NCBI GenBank assembly: GCA_964482495.1
Contig: CAYZXS010000017.1
Location: 1-64,000, forward strand
DNA from: J029 sp964482495
Lineage (GTDB): Bacteria; Planctomycetota; UBA1135
Direction of reading: 5' to 3'
Length of the DNA: 64,000 nucleotides
Shown here: piece after piece, positions 28,001 to 35,980 of the stretch
How the letters are laid out: every line of letters begins with the position of its first letter
Numbering within the stretch: position 1 is the first letter of the stretch
Notes under the pieces: generated by a model
Database searches by the model: none
Seen by the model: only the letters and a program-made list of their open reading frames with translations
What the model was told of the DNA's origin: nothing
Position numbers and translations under genes: made by a program

Positions 28001-29164
28001 CTAGTCGAAGTTGGCGGCGTGGAAGGCCGGGCGCGGCGTGCCGAACAGGTAGCCCTGCATCAGGTCGCAGCCGGCGTCCACCAGCGCGTCGCGCTGGGCC
28101 CGAGTCTCCACTCCCTCTCCGATCACCCGCGTCTCGAGCTGCTGGCAGAGTTCGCACAGCGAGCGCACGAGCATCTGCTGGACCTGGTCGTGGTCGGAGC
28201 CCTGCACCAGGAGCATGTCGAGCTTGACCACGTCCGGCTCGAGCCGGGCGAAGGTGACCAGCCCGTTGTCGCCGGCGCCGAGGTCGTCCATGGCGACGCC
28301 GAAGCCCAGCAGGCGCAAGCAGGCGATCTTGTTGGCCGAGGCGTCGACGACGTCGAAGGACTCGCGCTCCGTCACCTCGAGGACCACGTGCGGGGCGACC
28401 AAGGAGAGCGGCGCGGTGGCGTCGATCAGGTCCGGGTCGTTGAGGTCGTCGGGCCGCAGGTTGACGTAGAGCTTGGCGCCGTCCGGGAGCTTCTCCACCG
28501 CCTGCGCCGCCAGCCGCCGGATGGCGCGGCTGAGCTCCCAGGCGCGGTCGAGCTTCTCGGCCGCGGCGAGGAAGTTCTCGGGAGCGGCGAGCAGCGGCTC
28601 CTCGGTGCGCAGGAGCGCCTCGTAGCCGACGGTCTCGCGCTGGTTCCAGGAGACGATCGGCTGGAACTCCAGCCGCAGGCGCTCGATGGCCCGCTCGAAC
28701 ACCGCCTCGCGGCCGGCGCGGTCGGAGTCGACCAGGCTCCGGCCCTGCATGTGCTCGGCGACACGGCGGCGGGCGGTGGCCATCTGGCCCAGGCCCAGGC
28801 CGAAGCGCACCACCTTGAGCAGCTCTGCCGGCCCGAAGGGCTTGACCAGGTAGCGCATGGCGCCGAACTCCACGGCCTCGATCGCCGACTCCACGGTCGG
28901 CGCGCCGGTGGCGAGGATGACCGGCATGTCGAGGTCGTGCTGCCGGATGCGTCGCAGCAGCTCGATGCCGTCCATGCCAGGGAGCGCCAGGTCGCAGACG
29001 GCGAGGTCGAAGCGGTGGCTGGGCAGCGCCTCCAGCGCCTCCTCGGCGGTGGCGAAGCGGTGCACCTCGTACTCAGGGCTCAGGATGGCCTGGTAGAGGT
29101 CGAGCATCCCCGGGTCATCGTCGACCACCAGGAGGCGGCCGCCATTGCCAGAAGGATCGGTCAT
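28001..29164 (-). CDS. Response regulator with EAL domain (putative c-di-GMP phosphodiesterase)
   Basis: The 387-residue protein has an N-terminal receiver domain with acidic pair near D15-D17, phospho-acceptor D58 (VCDLALPGMDG), T86 and K108 (LVKPF). The EAL domain follows from about residue 150. It shows YEALLR (E182-A-L), the metal/active-site residues in YVNLRPDDL, VLEVTERE, AMDDLGAGDNG, VVKLDM and GEGVET, and the closing QGYLFGTPRP. All hallmark residues are present, so it should hydrolyse c-di-GMP to pGpG under control of a histidine kinase not seen in this window. The ATG at 29164 was chosen over an upstream in-frame start. Confidence 0.93.
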   Translation of the reverse strand: MTDPSGNGGRLLVVDDDPGMLDLYQAILSPEYEVHRFATAEEALEALPSHRFDLAVCDLALPGMDGIELLRRIRQHDLDMPVILATGAPTVESAIEAVEFGAMRYLVKPFGPAELLKVVRFGLGLGQMATARRRVAEHMQGRSLVDSDRAGREAVFERAIERLRLEFQPIVSWNQRETVGYEALLRTEEPLLAAPENFLAAAEKLDRAWELSRAIRRLAAQAVEKLPDGAKLYVNLRPDDLNDPDLIDATAPLSLVAPHVVLEVTERESFDVVDASANKIACLRLLGFGVAMDDLGAGDNGLVTFARLEPDVVKLDMLLVQGSDHDQVQQMLVRSLCELCQQLETRVIGEGVETRAQRDALVDAGCDLMQGYLFGTPRPAFHAANFD

Positions 29165-29211
29165 GGGTCGGCTGGAGAGGGGATCCAAAGCAGACAAGGG
29201 GCAGGGGAATT

Positions 29212-30339
29212 CTATCCGTTATCGGCCAATCGCACAGCCCGCATGCGCCGTCGGCGCCGGGAATCGACCGAATCTACCGCGCGCACCGCATATTCCTGCG
29301 CCGTGTAGACCTGCTTCATCACCGGCTCGTCGGCCCGCGTGGCGAGGTCGCCGACCGCGAACAAGCCGGGGACGCTGGTCTCGCCGCGGGGGTCGATCAG
29401 GACGTGGCGCTCCTGCTCCGGCTTGCCGGCGTCGCCGAGCTCGGCGCCCAGCTCCCGGGCGAGGTCGTTGTAGACCCGGAACAGGCCGAGCGCGACCAGG
29501 GCGAAGCGGACCTCGACCTCGCCGCCGCCTTCGAGCTGGATCGCGCGCATGCCGTCGCCGGCGCCGCGGAAGTCGGTGATCCGCTCGCGGTGCAGGCCGA
29601 TGCCGTAGGCCTCGAGCACCCGCTGGGACTCCGCGCTCCACTCCGGCGCCGCGCCGTTGGTCAGCAGGCAGCAGGCCGAGCCGTAGCGCTCGTGCAGCAT
29701 CATCGCCAGCTGCGCCGCGGACTCGGAGCTGCCGATCACGGCGGCGCGGCCGATCACCGTCAGGTGGCCCTCGCAGCGGATGCAGTAGAGGATGTCCTCC
29801 CGGTTGGCCCACGGGTAGACCCACTTGACGTCGTCCCGCGCCTCCCCGTCCTTCTGCTTGAGGATGCTCGGCTGCCGGTCCATCACCCCGGTCGCCAGGA
29901 CCACCGCGTCGCCGAGGTGCTCGTCGTCGCCGCAGCGGATCTGGAACGGGCCGTCGGCGCCTTCCCGGCTGGCGCCGTCGGCGGCCTGGTCGACGATGTC
30001 CACGTAATCCGCGAACTCGGCCTCCACGCGCTCGACCGTGTTCTCGATGATGTCCCGGGAGGAGATCGCCCAGCGCGGGGCGTCGGCCAGGACCCCGCGC
30101 GCCCCATCGTGCTCGGCCCCGCGGAGCAGCTTCAGGGCCTTCTTGCGCACGATGCCCTCGTGCAGGCCGATCATGTTGTCGATGTTGGCGACCCACATGC
30201 CGCGCGAGCGCTTCGCGGTCTTGCGGTCACCGCGAATCCAGAGCACCTTGAGGAGGTATTGGGCCGCCCGCAGGGCCGCCGCTCCGCCGGCGATTCCGCC
30301 GCCGATGACGATCAGGTCGTAACGCCGCTTGGGGTCCAT
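29212..30339 (-). CDS. Thioredoxin-reductase-like FAD/NAD(P)-binding disulfide oxidoreductase
   Basis: The 375-residue flavoprotein has an FAD-binding VIGGGIAGGAAALRAAQ (residues 11-27), a redox-active CxxC at C186-C189 (ILYCIRCEGH, in the position of the CATC motif of bacterial TrxR), a second nucleotide-binding glycine motif (VIGSSESAAQLAMML) and the C-terminal FAD signature LFAVGDLATRADEPVMKQVYTAQEYAVRAV. It should move electrons from NAD(P)H to a disulfide protein. A thioredoxin-like substrate is likely but unidentified; the thioredoxin-fold selenoprotein candidate 27 kb away is a possible but unproven partner. A basic tail (SRRRRRMRAVR) ends the protein. Confidence 0.88.
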   Translation of the reverse strand: MDPKRRYDLIVIGGGIAGGAAALRAAQYLLKVLWIRGDRKTAKRSRGMWVANIDNMIGLHEGIVRKKALKLLRGAEHDGARGVLADAPRWAISSRDIIENTVERVEAEFADYVDIVDQAADGASREGADGPFQIRCGDDEHLGDAVVLATGVMDRQPSILKQKDGEARDDVKWVYPWANREDILYCIRCEGHLTVIGRAAVIGSSESAAQLAMMLHERYGSACCLLTNGAAPEWSAESQRVLEAYGIGLHRERITDFRGAGDGMRAIQLEGGGEVEVRFALVALGLFRVYNDLARELGAELGDAGKPEQERHVLIDPRGETSVPGLFAVGDLATRADEPVMKQVYTAQEYAVRAVDSVDSRRRRRMRAVRLADNG

Positions 30340-30348
30340 TTCGGGCGG

Positions 30349-30354
30349 AGCATA
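30349..30354 (-). promoter_or_regulatory. TATGCT -10-like hexamer, thioredoxin-reductase-like gene
   Basis: TATGCT ends 9 nt before the ATG at 30339, with no Shine-Dalgarno sequence between. Confidence 0.45.
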
Positions 30355-30390
30355 ACACCGGCCGCCGCCCCTCAGGCTAGGGCTGGCAGG

Positions 30391-30403
30391 CCGAAATTTT
30401 CGG
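30391..30403. promoter_or_regulatory. Near-perfect palindrome in divergent intergenic region
   Basis: CCGAAATTTTCGG (CCGAAA, centre T, TTTCGG) lies between the divergent flavoprotein gene and the enolase-like gene. It may be a regulator binding site, but no known consensus is matched. Confidence 0.3.
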
Positions 30404-30451
30404 AACTACCTATGGTCTCCGGCCCGCTCGTCGAGCCCGCCACGAGGCCAA

Positions 30452-31498
30452 TTGGACACCGATAACCCGTCCTTTCCTCACGGGGCGATCAGCAGCTTCT
30501 CCCGGATCGCGGATCTCTCGGTCCAGATCGACGGAATCCGTTTCCAGGACTTGAAACTGCCTTCCCCGAGTGGGGTGTGCTTTCACTCGCTGGAAGTCGT
30601 GCTCAGCGGCGCCAGCTGCGAGGGCATCGGCGAAGACACCAGCGGCCGGGACGGCGCGGGGCCGTCGGCCGTCCTGCGCGCGGCCGCCGAAGGCTCGATC
30701 GGGGTCTGGCGCTTCGAGGACTTCTCCCGCCGGCTCGCCGCCACGGGCCTCTCGGGGCCGCGCCGCTGGGCCCTGGAGAGCGCCGGCCTGGCCCTGGCCC
30801 TGCAGCAGGCCGACTCGAGCCTGGCCGAGGTCCTCGACCGGCCGCTGCGGCCGGTCCGCTTCGTCCTCTCCCGCGGCCCCGGCATCGAGCTCGACCTGGA
30901 CGCGGTGGTGGCCTGGCACCGGGAGTTCCGGGAGCTGGGCTTCACCCTGGACGCCGACGAGAGCTGGAGCGAGGAGCTGGTCGCCACTCTCGCCGCCCTG
31001 GAGCGGGTGGAGGTGGTCGACTTCCACTCCTTCGAGCGCGACCCGATGCCGCCGCCGGACCTGTACCAGCGCGTCTCCTACGCCCTGCCGAACGCCATCC
31101 TCGAGGACGCCGCCCTCACCGAGGAGACCCGCGGCATGCTGCTGGAGCACCCCGGCCCGCTGAGCTGGGACGCCGCGATCTACTCGACCATCGAGATCGA
31201 GGCACTGGCGCCGCAGGCGATCAACGTCAGCCCGCCCCGCTTCGGCTGGTGGAAGCGGCTGCTCGACGCCTACGACCTCTGCGACGCCCGGGAGGTCCTG
31301 TGCTACGCCGGCACCTGCGGGGAGCTCGGGGCCGGCCTGGAGCAGCTCCAGTACCTGGCCTCGCTGTTCCACCCCGAGGCGCCGAACCAAGTGGCGCCGC
31401 CGCTGTTCCTGGCCGGCGGCCCCGGGGCCGGGGAGCCGCCCCCGCTCAACCCCCTGCCCGTCTCTTGCTTCTCGTCAGCCTTCGGTAGGCACCGTTGA
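30452..31498 (+). CDS. Divergent enolase-superfamily paralogue, catalytic lysines lost
   Basis: The 348-residue protein aligns along its length with the gene at 26130-27179: shared RRWALESAxLxLALxQA, RPVRF/RPVRY, AILEDA/AILEDP, SWDAAI/AWDAPL, and a C-terminal YLASLFHPEAPN/ISALFHPDAAN. Metal-ligand positions are kept (VVDFHSF, ILEDA, SWDAA). However, the KLD lysine is now threonine (FTLDADESW), and the NIKPSRFGG lysine is gone (INVSPPRFGWW). It is therefore unlikely to do the usual proton abstraction and may be a pseudoenzyme or a changed activity. The start is a TTG at 30452; no ATG or GTG fits before the conserved DLSVQIDGIRF. Its last 53 nt overlap the end of the convergent J-domain gene. 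Confidence 0.72.
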   Translation: MDTDNPSFPHGAISSFSRIADLSVQIDGIRFQDLKLPSPSGVCFHSLEVVLSGASCEGIGEDTSGRDGAGPSAVLRAAAEGSIGVWRFEDFSRRLAATGLSGPRRWALESAGLALALQQADSSLAEVLDRPLRPVRFVLSRGPGIELDLDAVVAWHREFRELGFTLDADESWSEELVATLAALERVEVVDFHSFERDPMPPPDLYQRVSYALPNAILEDAALTEETRGMLLEHPGPLSWDAAIYSTIEIEALAPQAINVSPPRFGWWKRLLDAYDLCDAREVLCYAGTCGELGAGLEQLQYLASLFHPEAPNQVAPPLFLAGGPGAGEPPPLNPLPVSCFSSAFGRHR

Positions 31499-32456
31499 TC
31501 GCGGCCATGCGCCGGGTGGCGGCCGCCTGGAAGGCCGGGCCGAGGTGGGCGTGGCGGTCCGGGTGGTTCTCTCGCACGAGCTGCAGGTAGCGGCTCCGGA
31601 CCTCGGCGTGGCTGGAGCCGGCGGGCAAGCCGAGCACCGTCCAAGGGCTGTCGGGCTCGGGCGGCGGCTCGGGCGGCGGCTCGGGCAGCCCGATGGCGTC
31701 CGCCACCAGTTCGGGCGGGAAGCCGCACTGGAGGGCGATCTGCTGTAGCCGCTCCGCCTCGGAGTGCACTACTCCTCCAGCTTGTTCTGCGACCCCGAGC
31801 AGCATCTGTAGCACCAGCCGGGCGTCGTTGGCGCCGGTGGATGCCCGGACCACGGCGGCGGCAGCGGCGCGCTCCGCGGCGGTCGGGGGCGGCGACGGCG
31901 ACGGGCCCGGATCAGCGGAGGCGGCGATCTCGGGCTCGTCGGCCCAGAAGAAGCGCAGGTAAGAGCGGACCGCGGCCCACTCGCGGGTCCCGGTGGTGCC
32001 GTCGGCGCCGGCGATGTCGCGGAGGAGGACGACCAGGGCCTCGGCGAGGTTGCGGCGCTGCGCGTCGTCGAGCAGCGGGCGGGCTTCCTCCTCCTGGCGG
32101 CCGCGCAGGAAGTCGCCCCAGTCCAGGCCGGCCTCTTCGAGCGAGCGGCGCAGCCACACGGTCGGACCGATCAGCGGCAGGGCGACGGTCCAGAAGGCGG
32201 CCCGGACGGCGTGGAGCAGCGCGAAGGGCAGCACGAACATCGCCAGCAGGCCGCGGAAGCCGCTGAACAGCTCGGAGACGCCTGCCCACAACTCGCGCAC
32301 CAGGCAGGGCCGGCAGCCGAGCAGCACCACCCGCACCACCCGCGGGTTGGCGGAGCCCGGGAAACGCCGTAGACCGGCCACGGGCAAGGCGTTCTGCAGC
32401 GGCCGGCGCCCGCAATGGGGGCAGGTCACTGGGGATACGTCAGCGCGGCGGACCAC
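31446..32456 (-). CDS. DjlA-like membrane protein: zinc ribbon, transmembrane segment, TerB-like domain, C-terminal J domain
   Basis: The 336-residue product starts with a zinc-ribbon-like pair (CPHCG near residue 12 and CRPC further on). A hydrophobic stretch follows (LLAMFVLPFALLHAVRAAFWTVALPLIG) that probably spans or enters the membrane. Next comes a helical region (AQRRNLAEALVVLLRDIAGADGTTG) resembling the TerB domain of DjlA, then a proline-rich linker and a C-terminal J domain with WTVLGLPAGSSHAEVRSRY and the HPD motif (ENHPDRH). It should act as a membrane-anchored DnaK co-chaperone. The start is uncertain: I use GTG 32456 just before the zinc ribbon, and an ATG at 32510 would add 18 residues. 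It overlaps the convergent enolase-like gene by 53 nt. Confidence 0.78.
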   Translation of the reverse strand: MVRRADVSPVTCPHCGRRPLQNALPVAGLRRFPGSANPRVVRVVLLGCRPCLVRELWAGVSELFSGFRGLLAMFVLPFALLHAVRAAFWTVALPLIGPTVWLRRSLEEAGLDWGDFLRGRQEEEARPLLDDAQRRNLAEALVVLLRDIAGADGTTGTREWAAVRSYLRFFWADEPEIAASADPGPSPSPPPTAAERAAAAAVVRASTGANDARLVLQMLLGVAEQAGGVVHSEAERLQQIALQCGFPPELVADAIGLPEPPPEPPPEPDSPWTVLGLPAGSSHAEVRSRYLQLVRENHPDRHAHLGPAFQAAATRRMAAINGAYRRLTRSKRRAGG

Positions 32457-32528
32457 CCCCCCATTCTGCCCGCGCCGGCCTGGGGGGCCTACAGTGGTCG
32501 CGCCCCCCATCACACCCCCCCGACTGCC

Positions 32529-33449
32529 ATGTTGCGACTGCTCCCCTACCTCCTCTTGCAAGATCCGCCGGCCGAAGGCGCCGGCGCCGGCGCCGACCCG
32601 AACGCCGGCAACGACCCGCAGCCCCAGAGCATCGAGGGCTGGATCGAGTACCTCCAGGGTTTCGCCGCCGAGTACGGCCCCAAGGTGCTCGGCGCCCTCC
32701 TGACCCTGGTCATCGGCCTGTTCGTGGTCGGCTGGGTGCGGCGCGGCATCCGCGCCGGCCTGACCAAGGCGAACGTCGAACCGACCCTGGCCAACTTCCT
32801 GGCCAACCTGGCGAAGATGGGCCTGCTGCTGATGGTGTTCATCTCGGCGGTCGGCAAGCTCGGGGTCGAGACCACTAGCTTCGTCGCCGTGCTCGGCGCG
32901 ATGGGCCTGGCGATCGGCTTCGCCATGCAGGACTCGCTCGGCAACTTCGCCAGCGGCGTCATGATCATGTTCTTCAAGCCCTTCCGGGCCGGCGACTTCG
33001 TCGAGGCCGGCGGCACCGTCGGCGTGATCGTCGAGATCCACATCTTCTCGACCATCATGAAGACCGGCGACAACAAGAAGATCATCGTGCCCAACGGCCA
33101 GATCACCGGCGGCACGATCACCAACTACTCGGCCAACGACACGCGGCGGATCGACCTGGTCTTCGGCATCGGCTACGAGGACAGCATGAAGGAGGCCAAG
33201 GCGATCCTCGAGCGGCTGGTCGGTGAGGACGAGCGCATCCTGAAGGATCCGGAGCCGGTGATCGCGATCGGCGAGCTGGCGGATTCCAGCGTCAACATCC
33301 TGTGCCGGCCGTGGGTCAAGACGGCCGACTACTGGGCGGTCTACTGGGACCTGCTCGAGAAGGCCAAGGAGGCCTTCGACGCCGCCGGCGTGTCGATCCC
33401 CTTCCCGCAGACCGACGTCCATCTGCACAAGGTCGAGGACGCGGCCTAG
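32529..33449 (+). CDS. Small-conductance mechanosensitive channel (MscS family)
   Basis: The 306-residue protein has three predicted membrane segments (GPKVLGALLTLVIGLFVVGW; MGLLLMVFISAVGKLG; FVAVLGAMGLAIGFAMQDSLGNF). The last is the pore-lining helix with the glycine/alanine pattern of MscS. The beta domain follows (KPFRAGDFVEAGGTVGVIVEIHIFSTIM and IIVPNGQITGGTITNYS), then the cytoplasmic alpha-beta vestibule ending in VSIPFPQTDVHLH, which is the standard MscS ending. It releases solutes on hypo-osmotic shock. The gene is about 20 residues longer at the N-terminus than E. coli MscS because of a proline/glycine-rich segment. It is divergent from the J-domain gene. Confidence 0.93.
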   Translation: MLRLLPYLLLQDPPAEGAGAGADPNAGNDPQPQSIEGWIEYLQGFAAEYGPKVLGALLTLVIGLFVVGWVRRGIRAGLTKANVEPTLANFLANLAKMGLLLMVFISAVGKLGVETTSFVAVLGAMGLAIGFAMQDSLGNFASGVMIMFFKPFRAGDFVEAGGTVGVIVEIHIFSTIMKTGDNKKIIVPNGQITGGTITNYSANDTRRIDLVFGIGYEDSMKEAKAILERLVGEDERILKDPEPVIAIGELADSSVNILCRPWVKTADYWAVYWDLLEKAKEAFDAAGVSIPFPQTDVHLHKVEDAA

Positions 33450-33500
33450 GCGCAGCGACCGCTCGGCGGCTCGCCGCCGCCGCATCGGCCGCCGGTTCGC

Positions 33501-33929
33501 TCAGCGCGAGCCGGCGGTCGCCGCTTCCTGGCCGTTGATCTTGGGGAAGAAGGGCAGCACGAGCCGGAACGGCTTCTCCCGGCCTTCGGCGAAGGCGACG
33601 TGGCGGGTGGCCGTGGGCGGCGAGGGCGACGGGCCTCGCTGGACCAGGATCGTGGCGTGGTTGGCGCTCTCGGGAGCGGGCACCTCGAAGCTGGAGGTCC
33701 CCCGGGGCCAGGTCGGGTCCTGCTGCAGGACCATGGTTCCGAGCAGGACGGAGTCGACGCGATCGGCCTCCTCGTCGGATTCGGTGCCCCAGAACTCGAC
33801 CGTGACCACCGCATCGCGCTGGATCGTCGAGAGGTCGACCTCCTCCTGGGAATCGAGCAAGGCGCAGGAGGACAGGAGCAGGGGCGACGCGAGGGCGACG
33901 GCGAGCAGTGAATAACGCGGGAAAGGCAT
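33501..33929 (-). CDS. Hypothetical lipoprotein (142 aa)
   Basis: A lipoprotein signal peptide (YSLLAVALASPLLLSSC, lipidated Cys at 22) is followed by about 120 residues of beta-rich sequence (VVTVEFWGTESDEEADRVDSV, ATILVQRGPSPSPP, KPFRLVLPFFPKING). No family is recognised. It sits 9 nt downstream of the FG-GAP lipoprotein-like gene, yet a TAGACT hexamer before its own ATG suggests it can also be transcribed alone. Probably located in the outer or inner membrane facing the periplasm. Confidence 0.7.
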   Translation of the reverse strand: MPFPRYSLLAVALASPLLLSSCALLDSQEEVDLSTIQRDAVVTVEFWGTESDEEADRVDSVLLGTMVLQQDPTWPRGTSSFEVPAPESANHATILVQRGPSPSPPTATRHVAFAEGREKPFRLVLPFFPKINGQEAATAGSR

Positions 33930-33935
33930 GGAGCC

Positions 33936-33941
33936 AGTCTA
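33936..33941 (-). promoter_or_regulatory. TAGACT -10-like hexamer, lipoprotein gene
   Basis: TAGACT preceded by AC ends 6 nt before the ATG at 33929. It overlaps the stop region of the upstream FG-GAP gene. Confidence 0.4.
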
Positions 33942-35240
33942 GTCCCGCGCGGCGGCGCCGGCGGCGCCCGACATCACGAAGACGCGGCCGGACTTGGCGC
34001 CGTTGACGCCGCTCCAGGCGGAGGTGAAGAGGTAGTCGGGCCGGCCGTCGCCGTCGACGTCGCCGAGCAGGGTGGCGTCGAAGCCGAAGGTGTCGTTGGC
34101 GGTGACGCAGGTCCAGGTGCGCAGGACCTCGCCGGTCTTGCCGCTGCGCAGGTAGACCTTGCCGGCCGAGGGCGCCTGCTCGGAGTTGACCCAGGCGCCG
34201 ATGACGAGGTCGGCGTGGCCGTCGCCGTCGTAGTCGCCGGCGACGGCGTTGCCGATGCCGAGGCCCTCGCCGTCCTGGCCGACGAAGCGGTGCAGCTCGG
34301 CGCCGTCGGCGCCAGAGACGACGACGACCTCGCCGCTCGAGGGGCCGCCGGCGTTGGACTCGAAGTCGACGCAGTAGACGTCGGGCACGCCGTCGCCGTC
34401 GGCGTCGCCGAAGACGCTGGCGAAGAAGCGGCCGAAGTTGACGTTCTTCTCGTGAGCGCGCAGCGTGAAGGCCAGCTCCGGCTCGAGGCCGCGGTAGACC
34501 CGCACCTCGCCGCGCCGGCCCTCGCCGGCGTTCATGGCGCCGAGGACCATCAACGGGGACTCGCCGTCGAAGTCGCCGGCGATGACCGAGCCGAGGTTCT
34601 CGCCGGGGCCGCCGTCGAAGTGGTCGACGCGGTCGCCGGTCTTGCCGGAGATGCGGTAGACCCGCCCGGCCACGGCATCGAAGCCAGGGGCGGCCACGAG
34701 CAGGTCCGGGACGCCGTCGCGGTCGAAGTCGCCGCAGCCGGCCACCTCGCGGCCGAAGCGGTCGCCGGGATTCACGCCGTCGAAGCTACCGAGCTCCTCG
34801 TGGCTGCCGCCCATCCACACCACCACCTCGCCGGCGCCGGTGTTCGGCTGCGGCGCGCCGGCGGCGTACTCGGCCAGGCCGTCGCCGGTCAGGTCGCCGA
34901 GGCCGGTCACCGACATGCCGAGCAGGTCGCCCGGCTCGCCTTCGTGCTTGGCCAGCAGCTCCCCGGTCTTGCCGGAATAGACGTAGACCCGCCCGGCAGG
35001 CTTGCCCTCCTTCTGCCAGAAGGGCGCCGAAGTCACGACGTCGTTGACGCCGTCACCGTCGACGTCGCCGGCGTCGTCCGCCACCCAGCCGAACTGGTCG
35101 TTGGCGTTCTCGCCGCGCCACTCGTGCAAGATGACCGCGTCCTCCTCGAGGAAGGGCTTCGACCAGTCGGGCGGCGGCGGATCCTGAGGCGCGGCGCACC
35201 CCAGGATGACCGCCGCCAGCAGGTGGCAGAGACTCGCCAT
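33939..35240 (-). CDS. FG-GAP repeat lipoprotein (433 aa)
   Basis: The N-terminus MASLCHLLAAVILGCAAPQ is a lipobox signal with Cys 15. Seven integrin-type FG-GAP blades follow, for example GENANDQFGWVADDAGDVDGDGVNDVVTSAP (in pieces), LGDLTGDGLAEYAAGAP, CGDFDRDGVPDLLVAAP, FGDADGDGVPDVYCVD, AGDYDGDGHADLVIGAW and LGDVDGDGRPDYLFTSAW, each with YVYSGKTGELL-type strands between. They fill almost the whole protein, making a single seven-bladed propeller tethered to a membrane. It lacks the extra C-terminal module seen in other FG-GAP proteins here. It follows the VOC/zinc-ribbon gene by 7 nt and is likely co-transcribed with it. Confidence 0.85.
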   Translation of the reverse strand: MASLCHLLAAVILGCAAPQDPPPPDWSKPFLEEDAVILHEWRGENANDQFGWVADDAGDVDGDGVNDVVTSAPFWQKEGKPAGRVYVYSGKTGELLAKHEGEPGDLLGMSVTGLGDLTGDGLAEYAAGAPQPNTGAGEVVVWMGGSHEELGSFDGVNPGDRFGREVAGCGDFDRDGVPDLLVAAPGFDAVAGRVYRISGKTGDRVDHFDGGPGENLGSVIAGDFDGESPLMVLGAMNAGEGRRGEVRVYRGLEPELAFTLRAHEKNVNFGRFFASVFGDADGDGVPDVYCVDFESNAGGPSSGEVVVVSGADGAELHRFVGQDGEGLGIGNAVAGDYDGDGHADLVIGAWVNSEQAPSAGKVYLRSGKTGEVLRTWTCVTANDTFGFDATLLGDVDGDGRPDYLFTSAWSGVNGAKSGRVFVMSGAAGAAARD

Positions 35241-35247
35241 CGGCAGA

Positions 35248-35931
35248 TCAGGCGTTGACCTCGCGGCCCATCCAAGCCGGCATCTTGGCCAGGTGCTCGC
35301 GCGCGGCCACCTCGGCCTCGGCCCGCTCCATCTTCTGCATGCCCATGAAGAAGCCGGTCACGGTGCCCTCGAAGACCTGCTCGTAGGAGCGCAGCTGGCC
35401 CTCGTCGTCGGTGCAGTAGTCGCAGTACATCTGCCCCGGCGCGGCCTCGGCCAGCGGCATGGCGCAGCTCTGGCAGCTCTCGAGCTTGATCGGCTGGTAG
35501 ACCTGGAAGCGGTAGCCGTCCGGGTCGCGCAGCGGGAAGTCGCGCAGGCCGTAGAACTGGTTCTTGGGCTCGTCCTGGACCGCGACGCCCTTGGCGGTCA
35601 CCTCGGCGTAGTAGCCGTCGACGTCCGGAACCATCAGGTAGAAGTAGACGCCGGCGCCTGGCGTGCTGCCCTTCAGTTCGTCCAGCGACTCCTTCCAGCG
35701 CTCGGCGGCGCCGGGGTCGTGCTCGCAGGCCTCGCCCTCGGGCTCGGTGTTGCAGCTGAGCATCAGGCTCTGCCTGTCCATGACCAGGTTGGCCCAGTGC
35801 GGGTCCTCCTTGGTCGGCCACGCCTCCTTCAGCTCGAAGCCGAGCTGGTCGCGGTAGAAGGCCACGCTGGCCTTCATGTCGCGGCAGATGATCATGACGC
35901 AGTTGGGGTAGGTTTCAGAGCAGTCCGACAT
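35248..35931 (-). CDS. VOC (glyoxalase/dioxygenase fold) protein fused to a zinc ribbon
   Basis: The 227-residue protein has a VOC domain in residues about 8-148: CVMIICRDMKASVAFYRDQLGFELKE, WANLVMDRQSLMLSC, GVYFYLMVPDVDGYYAEV and FPLRDPDGYRFQVYQP. Next is a zinc-ribbon of the Zn_ribbon_2 kind with four cysteines (C153, C156, C170, C173 in ESCQSCAMPL ... MYCDYC). The last part (YEQVFEGTVTGFFMGMQKM) matches the usual tail of that ribbon domain. VOC proteins act as glyoxalases, dioxygenases or antibiotic-binding proteins; the substrate here is unknown. ATG 35931 fits the VOC start better than an upstream in-frame start. Confidence 0.8.
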   Translation of the reverse strand: MSDCSETYPNCVMIICRDMKASVAFYRDQLGFELKEAWPTKEDPHWANLVMDRQSLMLSCNTEPEGEACEHDPGAAERWKESLDELKGSTPGAGVYFYLMVPDVDGYYAEVTAKGVAVQDEPKNQFYGLRDFPLRDPDGYRFQVYQPIKLESCQSCAMPLAEAAPGQMYCDYCTDDEGQLRSYEQVFEGTVTGFFMGMQKMERAEAEVAAREHLAKMPAWMGREVNA

Positions 35932-35980
35932 GGCAGTGTTCTCTCTTCGAGGGATGCTTAGGATGCGAGAGCCTGAAGCC

